From: Voacanga thouarsii
Lineage: Eukaryota > Streptophyta > Magnoliopsida > Gentianales > Apocynaceae
Direction: 5' to 3'
Assembly (NCBI GenBank): GCA_026120185.1
Contig: JANUWF010001659.1
Location: forward strand, 930,001-994,000
Length of the DNA stretch: 64,000 bases
The notes below the pieces were generated by a model that saw nothing but the letters and a program-made list of their open reading frames with translations, did not search any database and was not told the DNA's origin. Position numbers and translations under genes: made by a program. The number at the start of each line of letters is the position of its first letter. Within the stretch, counting starts at the first letter, position 1. Positions 33,295-45,300 of this stretch are shown here, piece by piece.

Positions 33295-34930
33295 AAGATG
33301 ACTTTCGAGAAGTATTGCAATAGCTCTCGTATTTCATGTAACTTATCCAATAACACAGGGTCAGTGCATTTGTACTCACCTAAAATTTATTGGATGACAA
33401 TTTGAGAATCCTCTATTAAATTGACTATTTGTGTGTCCAAAGGCTTTAGGATCTGATGTCCTAAAATAAGAGCATCGTATTCTGCCTGATAATTTGAGGT
33501 CCTTTTACTCAATTCAAACAAGATTTTTCCTTGTCGTCCGCCTGGAGCCTCTATAACCAACCTAGAACCTACCTTACTCTGCATGTTGGATTCATCAAAT
33601 TCCAACTTTCATAGCTTATATGAGATATAGCCCTGTACTTTTGCTTTTGCAGTGTTGGGCACTTCTACACATGGATGTTCAGCTAAGAAATCAGCTATGG
33701 CTTGACCCTTCACCGTTTTCAAAGGTAAATGAGTTAAGGAAAAAGCATGTAACTTAATAGCCTATTTTTTTAACCATCCTTGCAACAATGGTTGGTTCAG
33801 CAAATACTTAACGAGATCAATTTTGCGCAGGGCTTGCATTTCCCTAGGTAGCAGATAATATTCTAGCTTTACATATGCATAATATAAATATAAGTATAGT
33901 TTCTCAACAGGAGAATACCTGGTCTCAGTGTCCGTCAGGTTTCGACTAAGGTAGTAGACTGCCCTTTCAATCCCTTGTGTATCGTCTTGAGCCAGCAAAC
34001 AGCCGATAGACTCTAGAGCTGCTAAAATATACAATTTCAAAGGTACCTTATCCCGCGGAGGTACCAAAATTGGCGGTCGTGACAAATCCATCTTGATCTG
34101 ATCAAATGCTGCTTGATGCTTCGGTTGCCAAATGAAGTCCAATGATGACTTTAAATGGAGCAAAGAAGAGAACACCTTCTCTTTACCTGCGGCATTTGCC
34201 AGAAAGCATTGCCGAAAGTTGAGTTTTCCAAAGAAACTTTGGAGCTCCTTTTTGGTTTGCGGTGGCCTTACCTATAGAATATCCCTTGCTTTGTTCTGAT
34301 CTACCTTAATCCCTCTTTGATGCACCAAGAACCCGAGAAAGTTTTCAGCTGAAAATCCGAAGGTGCATTTGGCGAGGCTTATTTTTAACCAGTGCTGGCG
34401 CATTCTAAGGAAAGCTTGCTTCAACCTCTATAGGTGTTGCGAAAAAGTGGGCGACTTGACCACTAAGTCGCTAATATAAACCTTCATGGTTTTGTTGATG
34501 AGGTCATGGAAAATGAGGTTCATGGCTCTTTGGAATGTAGCTCCAGCATTCTTCAAACCAAAAGGTATTACTATCCATTCAAATAAACCAATAGATCCTG
34601 GGCAACGAAAATCTATCTTTCTAGTATCTTTTTCAGCTATGAATATCTAGTTGTACCCAAAGTATCTGTCCATGAAGCTTAAAAATTAGTTTCCTGCGCG
34701 GAATCCATTAACATATCTGCCATCGACTTGGTGTATTCATCCTTCGGGGTGGCCAAATTCAGGTTTCTAAAGTCAACACAAACCCGCAGCTATCCGTTCT
34801 TTTTAATGAGGGGTACAATGTTAGATACCTAATCTACAAATCGACAGGTACGGATGAAACCACAATGAAGCAACCTTTCAATTTAATCTTTGATCCTAGG
34901 TAAGATAGCGGGATTAAAATACCGAGCAGA
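33295..34930 (-). pseudogene. Tat reverse transcriptase and RNase H (element T)
   Basis: RT occupies about 34930-34180. It has frameshifts and several stops. The catalytic YVDD box reads YISD near 34470 (KVYISDLVVKS), so the first Asp is lost. The RT-RNase H connection is in frame 34175-33762 (LDFIWQPKHQAAFDQIK, LYILAALESIGCLLAQDD, AVYYLSRNLTDTETRYS). The second RNase H, characteristic of the Tat lineage, follows at 33605-33300 (SNYQAEYDALILGHQIL). LTR F interrupts it at 33294. Confidence 0.84.
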
Positions 34931-35640
34931 CTATTTCTGAGGCTTGAAACCTTCCTTGATTGGCAAACAATGCTCTATAATACCTCTGTCCAGTCTTGGC
35001 ATCTCATGATGATCCCATACGAAACAGTCTTTGTACCTGTAAGTCAGTATAGTTAGAGCATTCCATTGATTGAAAGTGAAACACAAGCTTACCTTTATAG
35101 TTTTGTTCTCCCCAAGTTCCTCGATGTCTATTTCCGTCAATAGGTCCTGAGCAATGAAACCAGGTGCATGCCAAACGTTAGGGTCCTCAGTTTTTGGATA
35201 TTTTTCCTCTAGCCATTCTATTGTGATCATGGTTATGAGCCATGGTGAGTTTGGAGTAATGGCTCGGGTCAAAAGTAGAACGGTAGAATACTACCTCATT
35301 CATGTGCACTTTTGTAGAAAATGGATTGGGATCGGTTGGTATCTTTTCCACTTGTTCTCCATCCCAGATCAACATCATTTGGTGAAGCGTTGACGAAATG
35401 CAATGGTTCTCATGAATTTAATCCCTACCTAGTAAGACAGAATATGTCGGCTTTCTCGTGATTACAAAGAAAATAGTCTTACTAACCTTGGATCCTACGG
35501 CCACCTCAAAAGTGATAACCCCCTCTGCTTTGGTAGCCTCCTCGGTGAAATTAAGCATTTGTACATCGATAGGAGTTAGATCGTTGTGATTCTTGCCTAA
35601 ACACCTAAAAGTTGCCAATGGCATTACATTCAACATAACT
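34931..35640 (-). pseudogene. Tat protease and RT N-terminus (element T)
   Basis: Protease lies at 35636-35418 (MLNVMPLATFRCLGK, GVITFEVAVGSKVSKTIFFVI, YSVLLGRD). It resembles the Tat protease, although the catalytic triad is upstream or degraded. The frame at 35272-34931 is the linker and RT start (YKDCFVWDHHEMPRLDRGIIEHCLPIKEGFKP). Confidence 0.8.
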
Positions 35641-38050
35641 CTTCCATTGATGAAAACCCAAGAGAAAGGTCTTCCACTAATGTGTTCCTTAATTTACAGT
35701 ACTTTGAGGTGATTCGAATGTTTTGTCGTAGGGATCGGAAGAACATCCCTTTCGATGGCACTTTAAACTTGATAAGCTCAATTGCTACTTCTTCTGTTGC
35801 ATAGTAATCTTCTTCTACCGTTTCTTGCTCGGCCTTTACTTAGAATTGTGACAGAAGAATGCTGAGCATATTCTGACTCGTGGAAGCACATACCTATTTC
35901 TCCGATTATTCTTCCAATGCTTGTTTCTGTTGAGCCTATCTTCTTTATTCCGTCATTTTTGAGTTTTCGTGAGTTGGGAATGATGGCCTGAGAAGATTGG
36001 CGCTTTGTGAGGCACATGCACTATAAATCTCTTATCCTTTACTTGGAAATTGGATGTGAAGGTCGGAACTATAAGCCGAGTGAAAACTGACGGCTAGCCA
36101 TCTAGCTTTTAGAACATTGGTATGTTTCCTTCCAAAATCTTAGACTGCCTCTTGATGGGAGAATCTCCTAGTGCATACTCTTTGTCTTCTTCGCATGTCT
36201 GCACCTTGCTTGCATCTACTATTAGGAACGGGTCTGTATCAACTAAGGTTTCTTCTCGTTTGTCAGCAAATCTTACCCTTCCCTCTTGTAAAGCCTTCTG
36301 TATTGTGTTGTTGAAAACCACACAGCTGTTAGTATTATGGAAAAATGAATTATGCCATTTACAGTATTTCTTACCCTTCAATTCCTTCCTCTGGCCTCGG
36401 AAGCTTATGACTAAACAGTAGATGAATTTACTTGTCTTTAACCATTTGATCAAAGATTTGCTCAGCCTTAAATACATTGAATGTATATGTAGATGGGCTT
36501 GCAGGAGAAGTTTCCTCATTCCTTTTGCTAGGCTTCAGAAAAGGACAAGTGTAAGATGCACCTTTTACTAAATCGGCTGCCATTACGTCGAGCATTTGTT
36601 CTTTCTTATTATCGTAACATTATCCACTACCGATATTATGGTTTGTCATTGAGAAAACATAACTGACCGCCTTTTCTCTTTTTTCTTGATCATTTCTTCT
36701 ATCCTGACGGCCTGAAATAGTAAATAGGATAGGTCAAAGAAATCCTATAGGTTAAGGTGCTCTTTGAGTTGCGGATGCATTCTACTGATGGCTATTTGGG
36801 CACACTCCATTTTTGGTAATTGCGTGGTGCATTTGGCCTTAGTTTGCCGAAAGCTTTCGATGAATTATGCGACACCTTCGGATGATCTCTATTGAACTGT
36901 CAAAAGATAAGCTATGAACACCTCAGGTGCCAATTTAAAGAAATGCTCATGAAAGATTCATTCCATATCGGCCCATGAATGTACGGAACCGGGCATTAGG
37001 TTTGCATACCAAGTAAATGCCGCCGCCCCTGTTAAGGATAAAGAGAATAACTATAATTTATGCCAATCACTATTCCTGAACTCTCCACATTGTACTGTGA
37101 ACCTCCCTATATGCTCTATAGTAGACTTGTTATCCTCTCCAGAGAATGTAGAGAACTCAGGCAACTTAAATCCTCGTGGTAGTACTTGCCATGGAGTCTA
37201 TCCATTTTGGGTATGACATCTGATACACTGGCAGGCCTCTGGCTTGTCGGTGCAATACCTCTATTATTGAGCCGACATCAGCTGATGGCATTAGCTGTTG
37301 AATCTGCACAAGAAAACCTACCACAGTAGGTCAAGAACCTTGTTCGGGGAATGAAGCCATCTCAGGATACTCTGCCCCTTGCATTGGATAAACTATTGTA
37401 GTAATGGGATACACGATCAGAACGGTTGCAATATAGCTCTGGGGTCCTCTGTATGAAGATCCAATATTCCTGTTTAGGACAGCATCCTGGTCGTAGAACA
37501 TCTGTGCCCCATCGGCACACCTAGGTCCCTGCGACTGGATATGGTGGAGTTCTTCTTGGAAAGGTTCCGTAGGAACCACACTGGGTACATTTAACCCCGG
37601 ATTCCTTTGGTGCCCCCCGGGCATTGGCATAGATTGCTCTAGGCGCAACAATTGTATCAACCCATAAGAAGGTGCAATAATGGATGAGGGGCGAGGATAT
37701 ATACCTCCCTGAGGTGCCCCCTGAGCATTTTACCTTTGTTCAAAATTATGCAGCTTGTTCTGAAGCAAAGGTTGGAATACTGTGGCGAACTGCGGAATAA
37801 GGCTCTGAATGAGTTCGCCTGTACATTGCTCCTTAGCCTGTTGTATGGTGGTTAGAGAAGTGGGTATCAACTGGGACACCTGGGAAGGAGACGAAGTCTG
37901 CACCCCCTATTGCTCTGGGAGGGTAACCTGAGTGCTCTCAGATGTCATCATTGTAGGATCAAAAGCCCCCGTAAAGTTCAAACAGAAGGCTGATCGGATG
38001 ATTTCGATGAACGCCCTGAGGATTACTATTGAGAATTAGCCATAATACAT
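35641..38050 (-). pseudogene. Tat gag (element T), heavily degenerate
   Basis: The start region at about 38046 (MANSQ then a stop) lies 35 bp inside the primer site. Recognisable parts are a Pro/Gln-rich N-terminus (37660-37331) and the capsid (37100-36640, with KCTTQLPKMECAQIAISRMHPQLKEHL). The 36519-36109 frame has YCKWHNSFFHNTNSCVVFNNTIQKALQEG, the Tat nucleocapsid-like zinc region. Many stops are present. Confidence 0.75.
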
Positions 38051-38084
38051 TCTAAATGCAATTGCATGCAACAACTACCCTTTG

Positions 38085-38104
38085 GGTCCCACTGGGCGTG
38101 CCAA
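38085..38104 (-). other. Element T primer binding site
   Basis: The minus strand reads TTGGCACGCCCAGTGGGACC four bases inside the LTR end. It is the type of primer site seen in Tat/Ogre elements (a tRNA other than initiator Met; tRNA-Arg from memory of the family). Confidence 0.7.
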
Positions 38105-38108
38105 TTTA

Positions 38109-38821
38109 TGTTGCCTTACGAAAAGGGAGCTGACTGGAAGTGTCGATCGGCTACTCTTCCGAAGAATATAAATAGTCTAATGGAAAGATGAATGAATGAA
38201 CTGGACCTTTTAAAAGATGTGAATTCCTTGAACTTACTATAAAAGAGTTAATGTAAGCAGAAATATTGCATACGACAGCAAAACGGAACTGAACACGGTG
38301 TATTTTGATTAAAATGATGATTGAATACAATAATGATAATCAAAGCAACATCAAACGGAAACGTTGTAATCAAATGAGTAAAGAAAAATGTAAAGTAAAT
38401 GTGAACAAAGCTGTAAAAAAAGCTATAAGAAAAGCTATAAATGGAAACAAGGAAGAAAACAGTAAAAATGCAGAAAAAAGGAATTAAAAACTGAGAAAAA
38501 ATTTGGTAATTTAGTTTGAGATAAGTGTTGGTGTCTTCAATCTGGGATTCTTCCTTGCTTTATACTTGTTGTGGTGCAGCCGCCGACTTTCGAACGTGGA
38601 GAAGACCCCGCTTCATGGCCCATCCTTGGCAGTTGAGAACAGTAATGTCTTATCGATCATGTCGAAGTGTATGGGTGATGGCTCATCGGCTCTTTGCTCT
38701 GATGTTGACTGGATACAACCGCCGAGGACTTTCCTTAATGTCATCATCCGTTTGGCAGAAATCATATCGGCTTCGGCTGAAGGTTATCGTTGTAACGAAT
38801 CGGCTAAAAATGACGTTAACA
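38109..38821 (-). repeat. Element T 5' LTR
   Basis: The plus strand starts TGTTGCCTTACG next to the primer site and ends ATGACGTTAACA, so the minus strand runs TGTTAACGTCAT...CGTAAGGCAACA (713 bp). An A-rich stretch lies at 38380-38490. No matching 3' LTR is visible at the left end of T. The right-hand target copy would be ATACC (38822-38826). Confidence 0.72.
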
Positions 38822-38928
38822 ATACCTGTTAGAGAGATTCTAACTCATAGAAGAACTACAAAACATGTTTTTCCAACCCCACTCTTGCCGCCGCCATGAG
38901 CAATTCCAATCAACATAATAATATATCT

Positions 38929-38934
<6 letters not shown>

Positions 38935-38960
<26 letters not shown>
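38935..38960 (+). repeat. (TG)n microsatellite
   Basis: A pure TG run with TATATG on its left and GGTGTGCACG on its right, in 360 bp of otherwise featureless DNA (38822-39185). Confidence 0.9.
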
Positions 38961-39185
38961 GGTGTGCACGCAAATATACATTTATAAATATTATATATAT
39001 GTATGTGTTTATATATACTCCTATTAACCATAATATCCCAACTCTAAAAACAAAAAGTTTAAGAATATTTTTACAAAAATGGTAATATCATAATCACTTC
39101 CCTCCGGCTAAGAAATCAAACTTTATAATCTAACTTGAGTAATAAGAGAGATTGTTTCCTAATTGTCAAAATAATAAACACTCCA

Positions 39186-39600
39186 CACTACTAGAAAAAT
39201 GGTTACAAATTTGCATTACCAACTACCCATATTTGGCTGCTAATTATCATTTGATTGCTAACAAATTACCAATTGAAATGAAAAATGTATAATGTTTAAA
39301 TATTTCTAAAATTTTACCAATTAGATATGGAAATTGGTATTAATACATTAGTAATCTATCGACAATCAATTGGTAATCCAGTGGGAAAATATTTACCCAC
39401 TTATTACAAAAGAAATTCATCAACTAGTAGTATAATTAGTTTGTAATTAGTTTACAATTTAGCATGAAAAAGAATTCCCAAATGATTATCTATGACTTCT
39501 TTCATTCACAATAAGCTTAGTAGGTAATTAGTTGGTAACTTGGTTCAAAACATTTTACCAATAGATCACTAATTAAAAAGAAACTTCATGATTTAAAAAT
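39186..39600 (+). mobile_element. CACTA (En/Spm-type) transposon terminus
   Basis: It starts CACTACTAGAAAAATGG, very close to the common plant CACTA terminal inverted repeat. The next 400 bp are filled with short repeats of TTACCAATT/AATTGGTAAT and GTTGGTAACT in both orientations, as in CACTA subterminal regions. No matching inverted end was seen, so the element is truncated or extends through the LTR nest. Confidence 0.68.
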
Positions 39601-40349
39601 CCATAAGAGATACTCAAAACCCTAGCAGCTTTTCTTCACATGGAGGCCCCAACCCTCTAGACAAGCATAGCATGGGATAAGAACTCATTTTCATCACTTT
39701 TCACCCCTATATCTTCTCATTCTTAGCTGGCTAAGTCTCTCAATACTCGCAAGAGAGAAGATTCGGTTTGTTTCACACAATCAGAAATTATTGTCCTAGT
39801 AGAACCTTTGCATTTTGTATTGATTGGAAAATTCGCCTAAGGTCAATTAGCCTTAGGGAGGATTCGAAAAGAATTTAAGATAATAAGTCTTAATGGCTCA
39901 ATTTCCATTTGCTTCATTCCAATCATATTTTGATTCTTGATTTAGAGGAAGATTTCATGCAATTGTGACTTATGAAAACATGGTATCTCCTAGTTTTCCA
40001 ATGAAGATTATGAAGTGGACTACTAAATTCTATGCAATAGATCTTTCGACCATTTCACTTTGGATTTTGTTGAAGCATCTATCTCATCATTTTTTTTTCT
40101 TTTTTGCCAAAAATATCTTGTTTATTTTAGAATTGGCAGTGTGGTGGCTCTTGAAGCTTGATCAATCTATGGTGAATATGACTAGTCTAAACTTGGCAAG
40201 GATCTCAGTTGAGAAGGAGATTATGAGGCCATTGATGCAAAAGAGTTTGTCTTGGTATCGAATCTAATAGCTTCTATCAAGAGATTACATGTAATGATGA
40301 TGTGCCTAAATTCTATAAAATCTGTAAGAGATTAGGGTCACCTAAAATG
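39601..40349 (+). other. Unassigned, possibly CACTA interior
   Basis: A frame at 39965-40267 (100 codons) has a Phe run and no recognised domain. AAAACCCTAGCAGC near 39618 and a CTCTCAATACTCGC phrase look like a gene leader. I could not identify a product. Confidence 0.3.
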
Positions 40350-41453
40350 TATATAACACCTTGTCCATGTACTTAATCTTGATAGGTCGGGGATGTCACC
40401 CCATTTTTTGGACTAGGAATCTTTATAACTTGGTATAAATAAAACTCAAAGAATAATCAAAACTTATTACAAGACTTCTCAAAACTTATACAAAATCTTT
40501 ATAGTCTATAAAAACTGATAAACAAAGTTCTCAAAAATAAATCTATCTAGCTCTTCAAGCATTAAATCTTGCCACCTTATGAAGACCCGAACTCACTGAG
40601 AACCATAATAGAAATTATGTGAGAAAGATTTTCCAGTAAGTCTTGTAAGCCCTTATGTGATTTTAAAAAGCATTCATGATGCATGTACAATTCAAAGTGT
40701 GAGAAAATAAGCGCAAAAGTTTAAATCTTAATTCTAAAGTCATTGAGTAGTTTTTTTGCAAGAATTTAGCCAAATAAGCCAAGCTCAAACTAAAATCAGT
40801 CATACAATTATTTCAAAAGAAAGTAATGCAATTTCAATTTTTTTTTTTTTTGTTTTTGAAATATGAAACCACTCATAATTTGTAAAGCAGTCAGATTATG
40901 AAACTTTACATCATGACATGATACTGTGAAACTCTGCATCAGTGGGTGATCAAACCAACAAGTGAGATGCTCCACTATCTCACACCAAAACTTACTGGTT
41001 ATGCATTCCCAGATATTAGTCCCCCATGGAACTGAGTCGCTACCTATAGGCTGGCCTTATTGTACTATTGCCTAATCTGAAAAATGTTCATCTTTTGAAG
41101 GTGGGCCCATACAAAAAAACTCGCACAATCTTTCAAAGGATAGTATTAATGATCTACCCTTATTTATTAGTCAATATTTTTCTACCCCTGCTTAGGGATA
41201 AGTTCAAACAAATAATCTCCAAAGTTAGTTCAAAGGTGTTTTCATAATTAAATAAGAGATCACATTTAAAGACCAATTACGCAAACTCAATGTTCTGATC
41301 CCGTTCATCTATCTCTTGCAAAACATTACTCTTGTACTATAGATTGTAGATCATAAAATGCCTGTCAAATGTGAGTTATAAATATCTATTCAAAGCCCTT
41401 TGCTTCTAAAAGAGATTCCAAACTAGTTTGAATCTAAGTAAACTAAAGTAGTA

Positions 41454-41648
41454 CTCCCTCCGTCCTAACTAAATTGACCTACTTACTATTTTAGGACGTC
41501 CTTAAAAATTTGACACTTGCTTAAAAGGAATGTTTTTAATATATTATATATTACAAAATAATCAATATGCCACATATAAATTACTTTTATATAGTTAGAT
41601 TTGACACAAAGTATTGTGAGACCTATATATTTTTTACCTTTATTATTA

Positions 41649-41736
<88 letters not shown>

Positions 41737-41833
41737 TACTACTATACTACTATTATTATTATATTTAAACTTTTACTTTTGCATAAAATCTCATGCCAAA
41801 TAACCACTATTGATTTGGTTAGCATGGAGTGAG
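41454..41833 (+). mobile_element. Stowaway-like MITE
   Basis: CTCCCTCCGTCCTAAC follows TA at 41452-41453. The other end, reversed, reads CTCACTCCATGCTAAC and is followed by TA (41834-41835). The inverted ends continue as AAATTGA/AAATCAA. Length 380 bp. There is no transposase. The 78-codon Ile run read through it is a microsatellite translation. Confidence 0.82.
41638..41765 (+). repeat. Long (TTA)n microsatellite inside the MITE
   Basis: About 30 nearly perfect ATT/TTA units, then TACTACTACTAT. Confidence 0.95.
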
Positions 41834-42143
41834 TACATAAATTGCAAAATTTAAGTATAGTTCACCAAAGTAGAATTTATGCATGGACTTACTTGTTTAG
41901 GCTTATTCAAATATTTGGGCTATTAAATTGTTCTACAACCTTGATACTTAACCCCATCTTAAAAGAAGACAATATCTAAACGAACCCAAGATGAGAATGG
42001 AAATGTTACCTCCAAGAGATGGCGTCTAGCACTTCTCAAAGAATCAAGAGAGAAGAGAGAAAGTAGTCGAGAGAATAAGTCTATTACTTCGGTTCTCAAA
42101 GAAGAAGAAAGAATATCCAAGAGTTTTTGGACAAGGAGTGAAG

Positions 42144-42144
<1 letters not shown>

Positions 42145-42184
<40 letters not shown>
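42145..42184 (+). repeat. (TG)n microsatellite in LTR G
   Basis: About 20 uninterrupted TG units. Confidence 0.95.
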
Positions 42185-42186
<2 letters not shown>

Positions 42187-42327
42187 CAGCCTGGAGTGTA
42201 CAAAGGTGAGGCTAAGAGAAAATGAGAGAAGAGTATGTATGTGTTTCAATTTCATCTTGAGAGAATGAAAAAAGGTCAAAAAGATTGAGAGTGGAGAGTG
42301 TATGTTGGCTTTGGTGAGTAAAGAGAG

Positions 42328-45300
42328 TGTAACAGCCCCTAAATAGGTGGCCTAAATGGCCATGGATGTTACCCCATCCTTCCGGACCAAGGTTTTATAA
42401 CAGGGAAATAATAAATAAAAATCAAAGTAAACTAAATACTAGAATAATCCTCAAAGTTGGAATTTAATTTACTATCTAAATAAATCCTTAATACTTAACA
42501 TACCATGGTTAAACCTTGCTGAAATTATTAAAATATTAAGACTTAATTTTATTACAAAAGGGTCTTTCAACTCTCAATCTTGAAAATTTTATACTACCCT
42601 AAAAATTATGATTAGAAAAATATGTGAGATTATAACTAATCCTAGTAAGTCCGTAGTGTGCAAATGACAGTTACAAAATCAACAACATGATGCATGAATA
42701 AATAAGCATTCAAGTGGATGTAATCGTCAGAAAATTAGTGTTTATACAACTCAAATTCACTACCAAATTTTAGAGAGAAGTTCAACAAGTATAACTAGGT
42801 ACAATATCTAGATAAGAATTTTGTTAGGTAAATTATTTCCATTCATAAACCTAGTACGAATGTTTATTGCAGCAAAAGTCTTAGACCTGTCATTAACAAG
42901 CCATATTGCGTATCAAGACTATACATCTACGATACTTTACAAATATGACCATGATATAATCAATGCTGAAGTAGCACAATGGGTAGGGTATACATCCCTC
43001 ATGAGAGGATACCCCTCCATCCATCTCATAAAAAAATAGACTGAATGTCCCACGTTGGTCCTCCAGATCTTCTTGAATACCATGTTGCTAGTTAAGAACC
43101 CGACTCAACTACTAGGACTGACACCTGTTTGGAAAAGATAGTTTTTCGGAGACGACCAATCAGCTGAAATTCACTCTTATTCTAACGAGAGTTTGTCCTT
43201 TAGTCTCATCCCTTGAGTACTCAAGTCTAGAATAGTACAGTTCAAGAATTCCCAATTTTGACATGGAAAATACAATTCGATTTCCAAAATCATTGCTCCA
43301 ATTTTCCAAAAATTAGTTTTCCAAATTTATCCTGACTTGAAAACAAATATTATATTTTCTTTCCAAATTTTTTGAAAACTGTAAATTCCTTCATCCATTC
43401 TATAAATATTTGCTCAAAGCAGAATAAATTATGCAATTTCATAATTTTCCTTGAAAGAGATCGAAAAGAGCCAAAATGCCATGCTATGATTTTCACAACT
43501 ATGTACATGAATAAAAATTTTGTAATCGAGTACAAACATTGATGTATGTCTTCTAATCAAACATGGCATTTTATATGAAAATTCTCCAGGATTGATCAGG
43601 AGAAATTTTTGTGTAGGAGTCATAATATACATGAGGGTGATACCAAGAGTAATAAAATGAACTATTCCAAAATATTATTTCGATAAATAGTATGAAAATC
43701 ATATCATGAACTATCGGTGTCATGATTGTGTATGCATGTGAAAAACCTTGGGGTGGGGGGTGGGGGTTGAATAAGGTTTTTGACAAAATTAAAACACTTT
43801 TCAAAAAGATCTAATTTTCAAAATCCTCCTTTTATTTTTCAGATCGAGGAGTTTACTAGTTATGTAAAGAATAGTTTTGTGTAGCCTTGAAGAGTCAACT
43901 AGGATCTGAATGATATAAGACAAGAGGTGTGCATTCAATATAAGAATAAGGATGGGTTGGTGAGAGTCATAAAGATTTCTTTTGAAATGATTGAAAGTAT
44001 TGAGCAAAAAAGTTCGCAAGTTGTCAGAATTAAATGTAAGGAAGATGAACAAGGGATTTATAGTGGTTTGATCTTCAAAGACCTACATCCACTACCTTAA
44101 GCTCATAGTTAAGAATTTTAAACCAAATCTCTATAAATTTAGTCAACTCTATGGTGCTTGTCTATACCAATTACATAAGAGGATCACTACACTTGGTTTT
44201 AGCCAAACCTCTTAACTAACTACAAATCAAGACTCACTCTAAATGGGTTTTACACCACAACCTTGATATACAAAAAGGATTATAGGAATGAAACAGGGAT
44301 AGCTTATACCTTTGAGCAAATGCGCAAACAAATGAGCACCAACAGCTTTTACCTTTTGGAACGATTTGATTTCACTTCTTGAAGTATAAACGAAAATGGA
44401 GATTTTTTCTTTCTAGAGTGTAGGATGTTTTTGAGGAAGATATCACAAAAATCCACTTTAAAATTGAGTTTTGAAAGCTGTTATAGAAGTAAAAAGTAAA
44501 GCTCCAACGGCTAGAAACAACTAGTTTCGCGTTGTTAGATTTTTCAGAGTTTTGAACTCAAGGATCAAATGATGGTGCATCCAAAAGGTGAGTCTAAACT
44601 GGCACTTTTCTAGGCAGAAACATTTTGACACTGTTCATACTGTTTTGGACGAAGCTTTTGGATGCAGAGCTTTCCAAACTATTCGATTCAAAATTCTGAA
44701 GACTTAATACTTTGAAATCTTTTTGTTTATGTGCTTCAAGGTAGAAATAAATTGAATCATAAGGTAAAGATGGCATAGGAATTTATACACTATACCTTAA
44801 CAAATGATTCCTAGTTTATGATTCTTCTATATGGACTTCTTGGTATACAATCTCTTAAGCTTATCTTGTACTTGATCACTCATTCTTTCCTTCCATTACT
44901 CAAGAGTTGCTTAGCAATATTATTTGCACGCCTTGGAAGAACTGAGATCAAACATGTCCTATCACATATAGATCACACAAGTTAGTCTTCATCAATATTT
45001 ATCATAATTCGAAATACAGAAGAATGCCCTTAGGGCTAACAACATGATTTTATGATTTCCTATGAACTTATTTTACATAAAAGAGTCATGAGATGCAAAG
45101 ACTTATCGCTTGTCCAAAAACATAGTAAAATAGCTTCAAGTTATCTTAAGTGCTTCTTCCTCCTAAGTCCAACTCTAAATCTAAATAAATTTTGCAAGAA
45201 TTAACATTTTGTCTACAAGTCTATAAAAGCATTTCAAAAAAATCCCTAAGGGGACAAAGAGATTACTTATTCTCTAAGTAATTTAGTATTTACTAATGCT

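Larger units (their letters stand above)
40350..42327 (-). repeat. Tekay/Del-type LTR remnant G
   Basis: It begins TATAACACCTTG followed by GGTCGGGGATGTCACCCC and TCTTTATAAC, the shared U5-end block. CCAGTAAGTCTTGTAAG near 40635 matches the related LTRs. It is interrupted at 42327 by LTR H. Its continuation beyond 47703 could not be matched with confidence. A MITE lies within it. Confidence 0.65.

Noticed and set aside
31266..33299. Target duplication for solo LTR F
   Set aside because: The bases next to the two ends (GCATG and AAGAT) do not match, so no duplication is claimed.
41567..41803. 78-codon frame rich in Ile
   Set aside because: It is a translation of the (TTA)n microsatellite inside the MITE.
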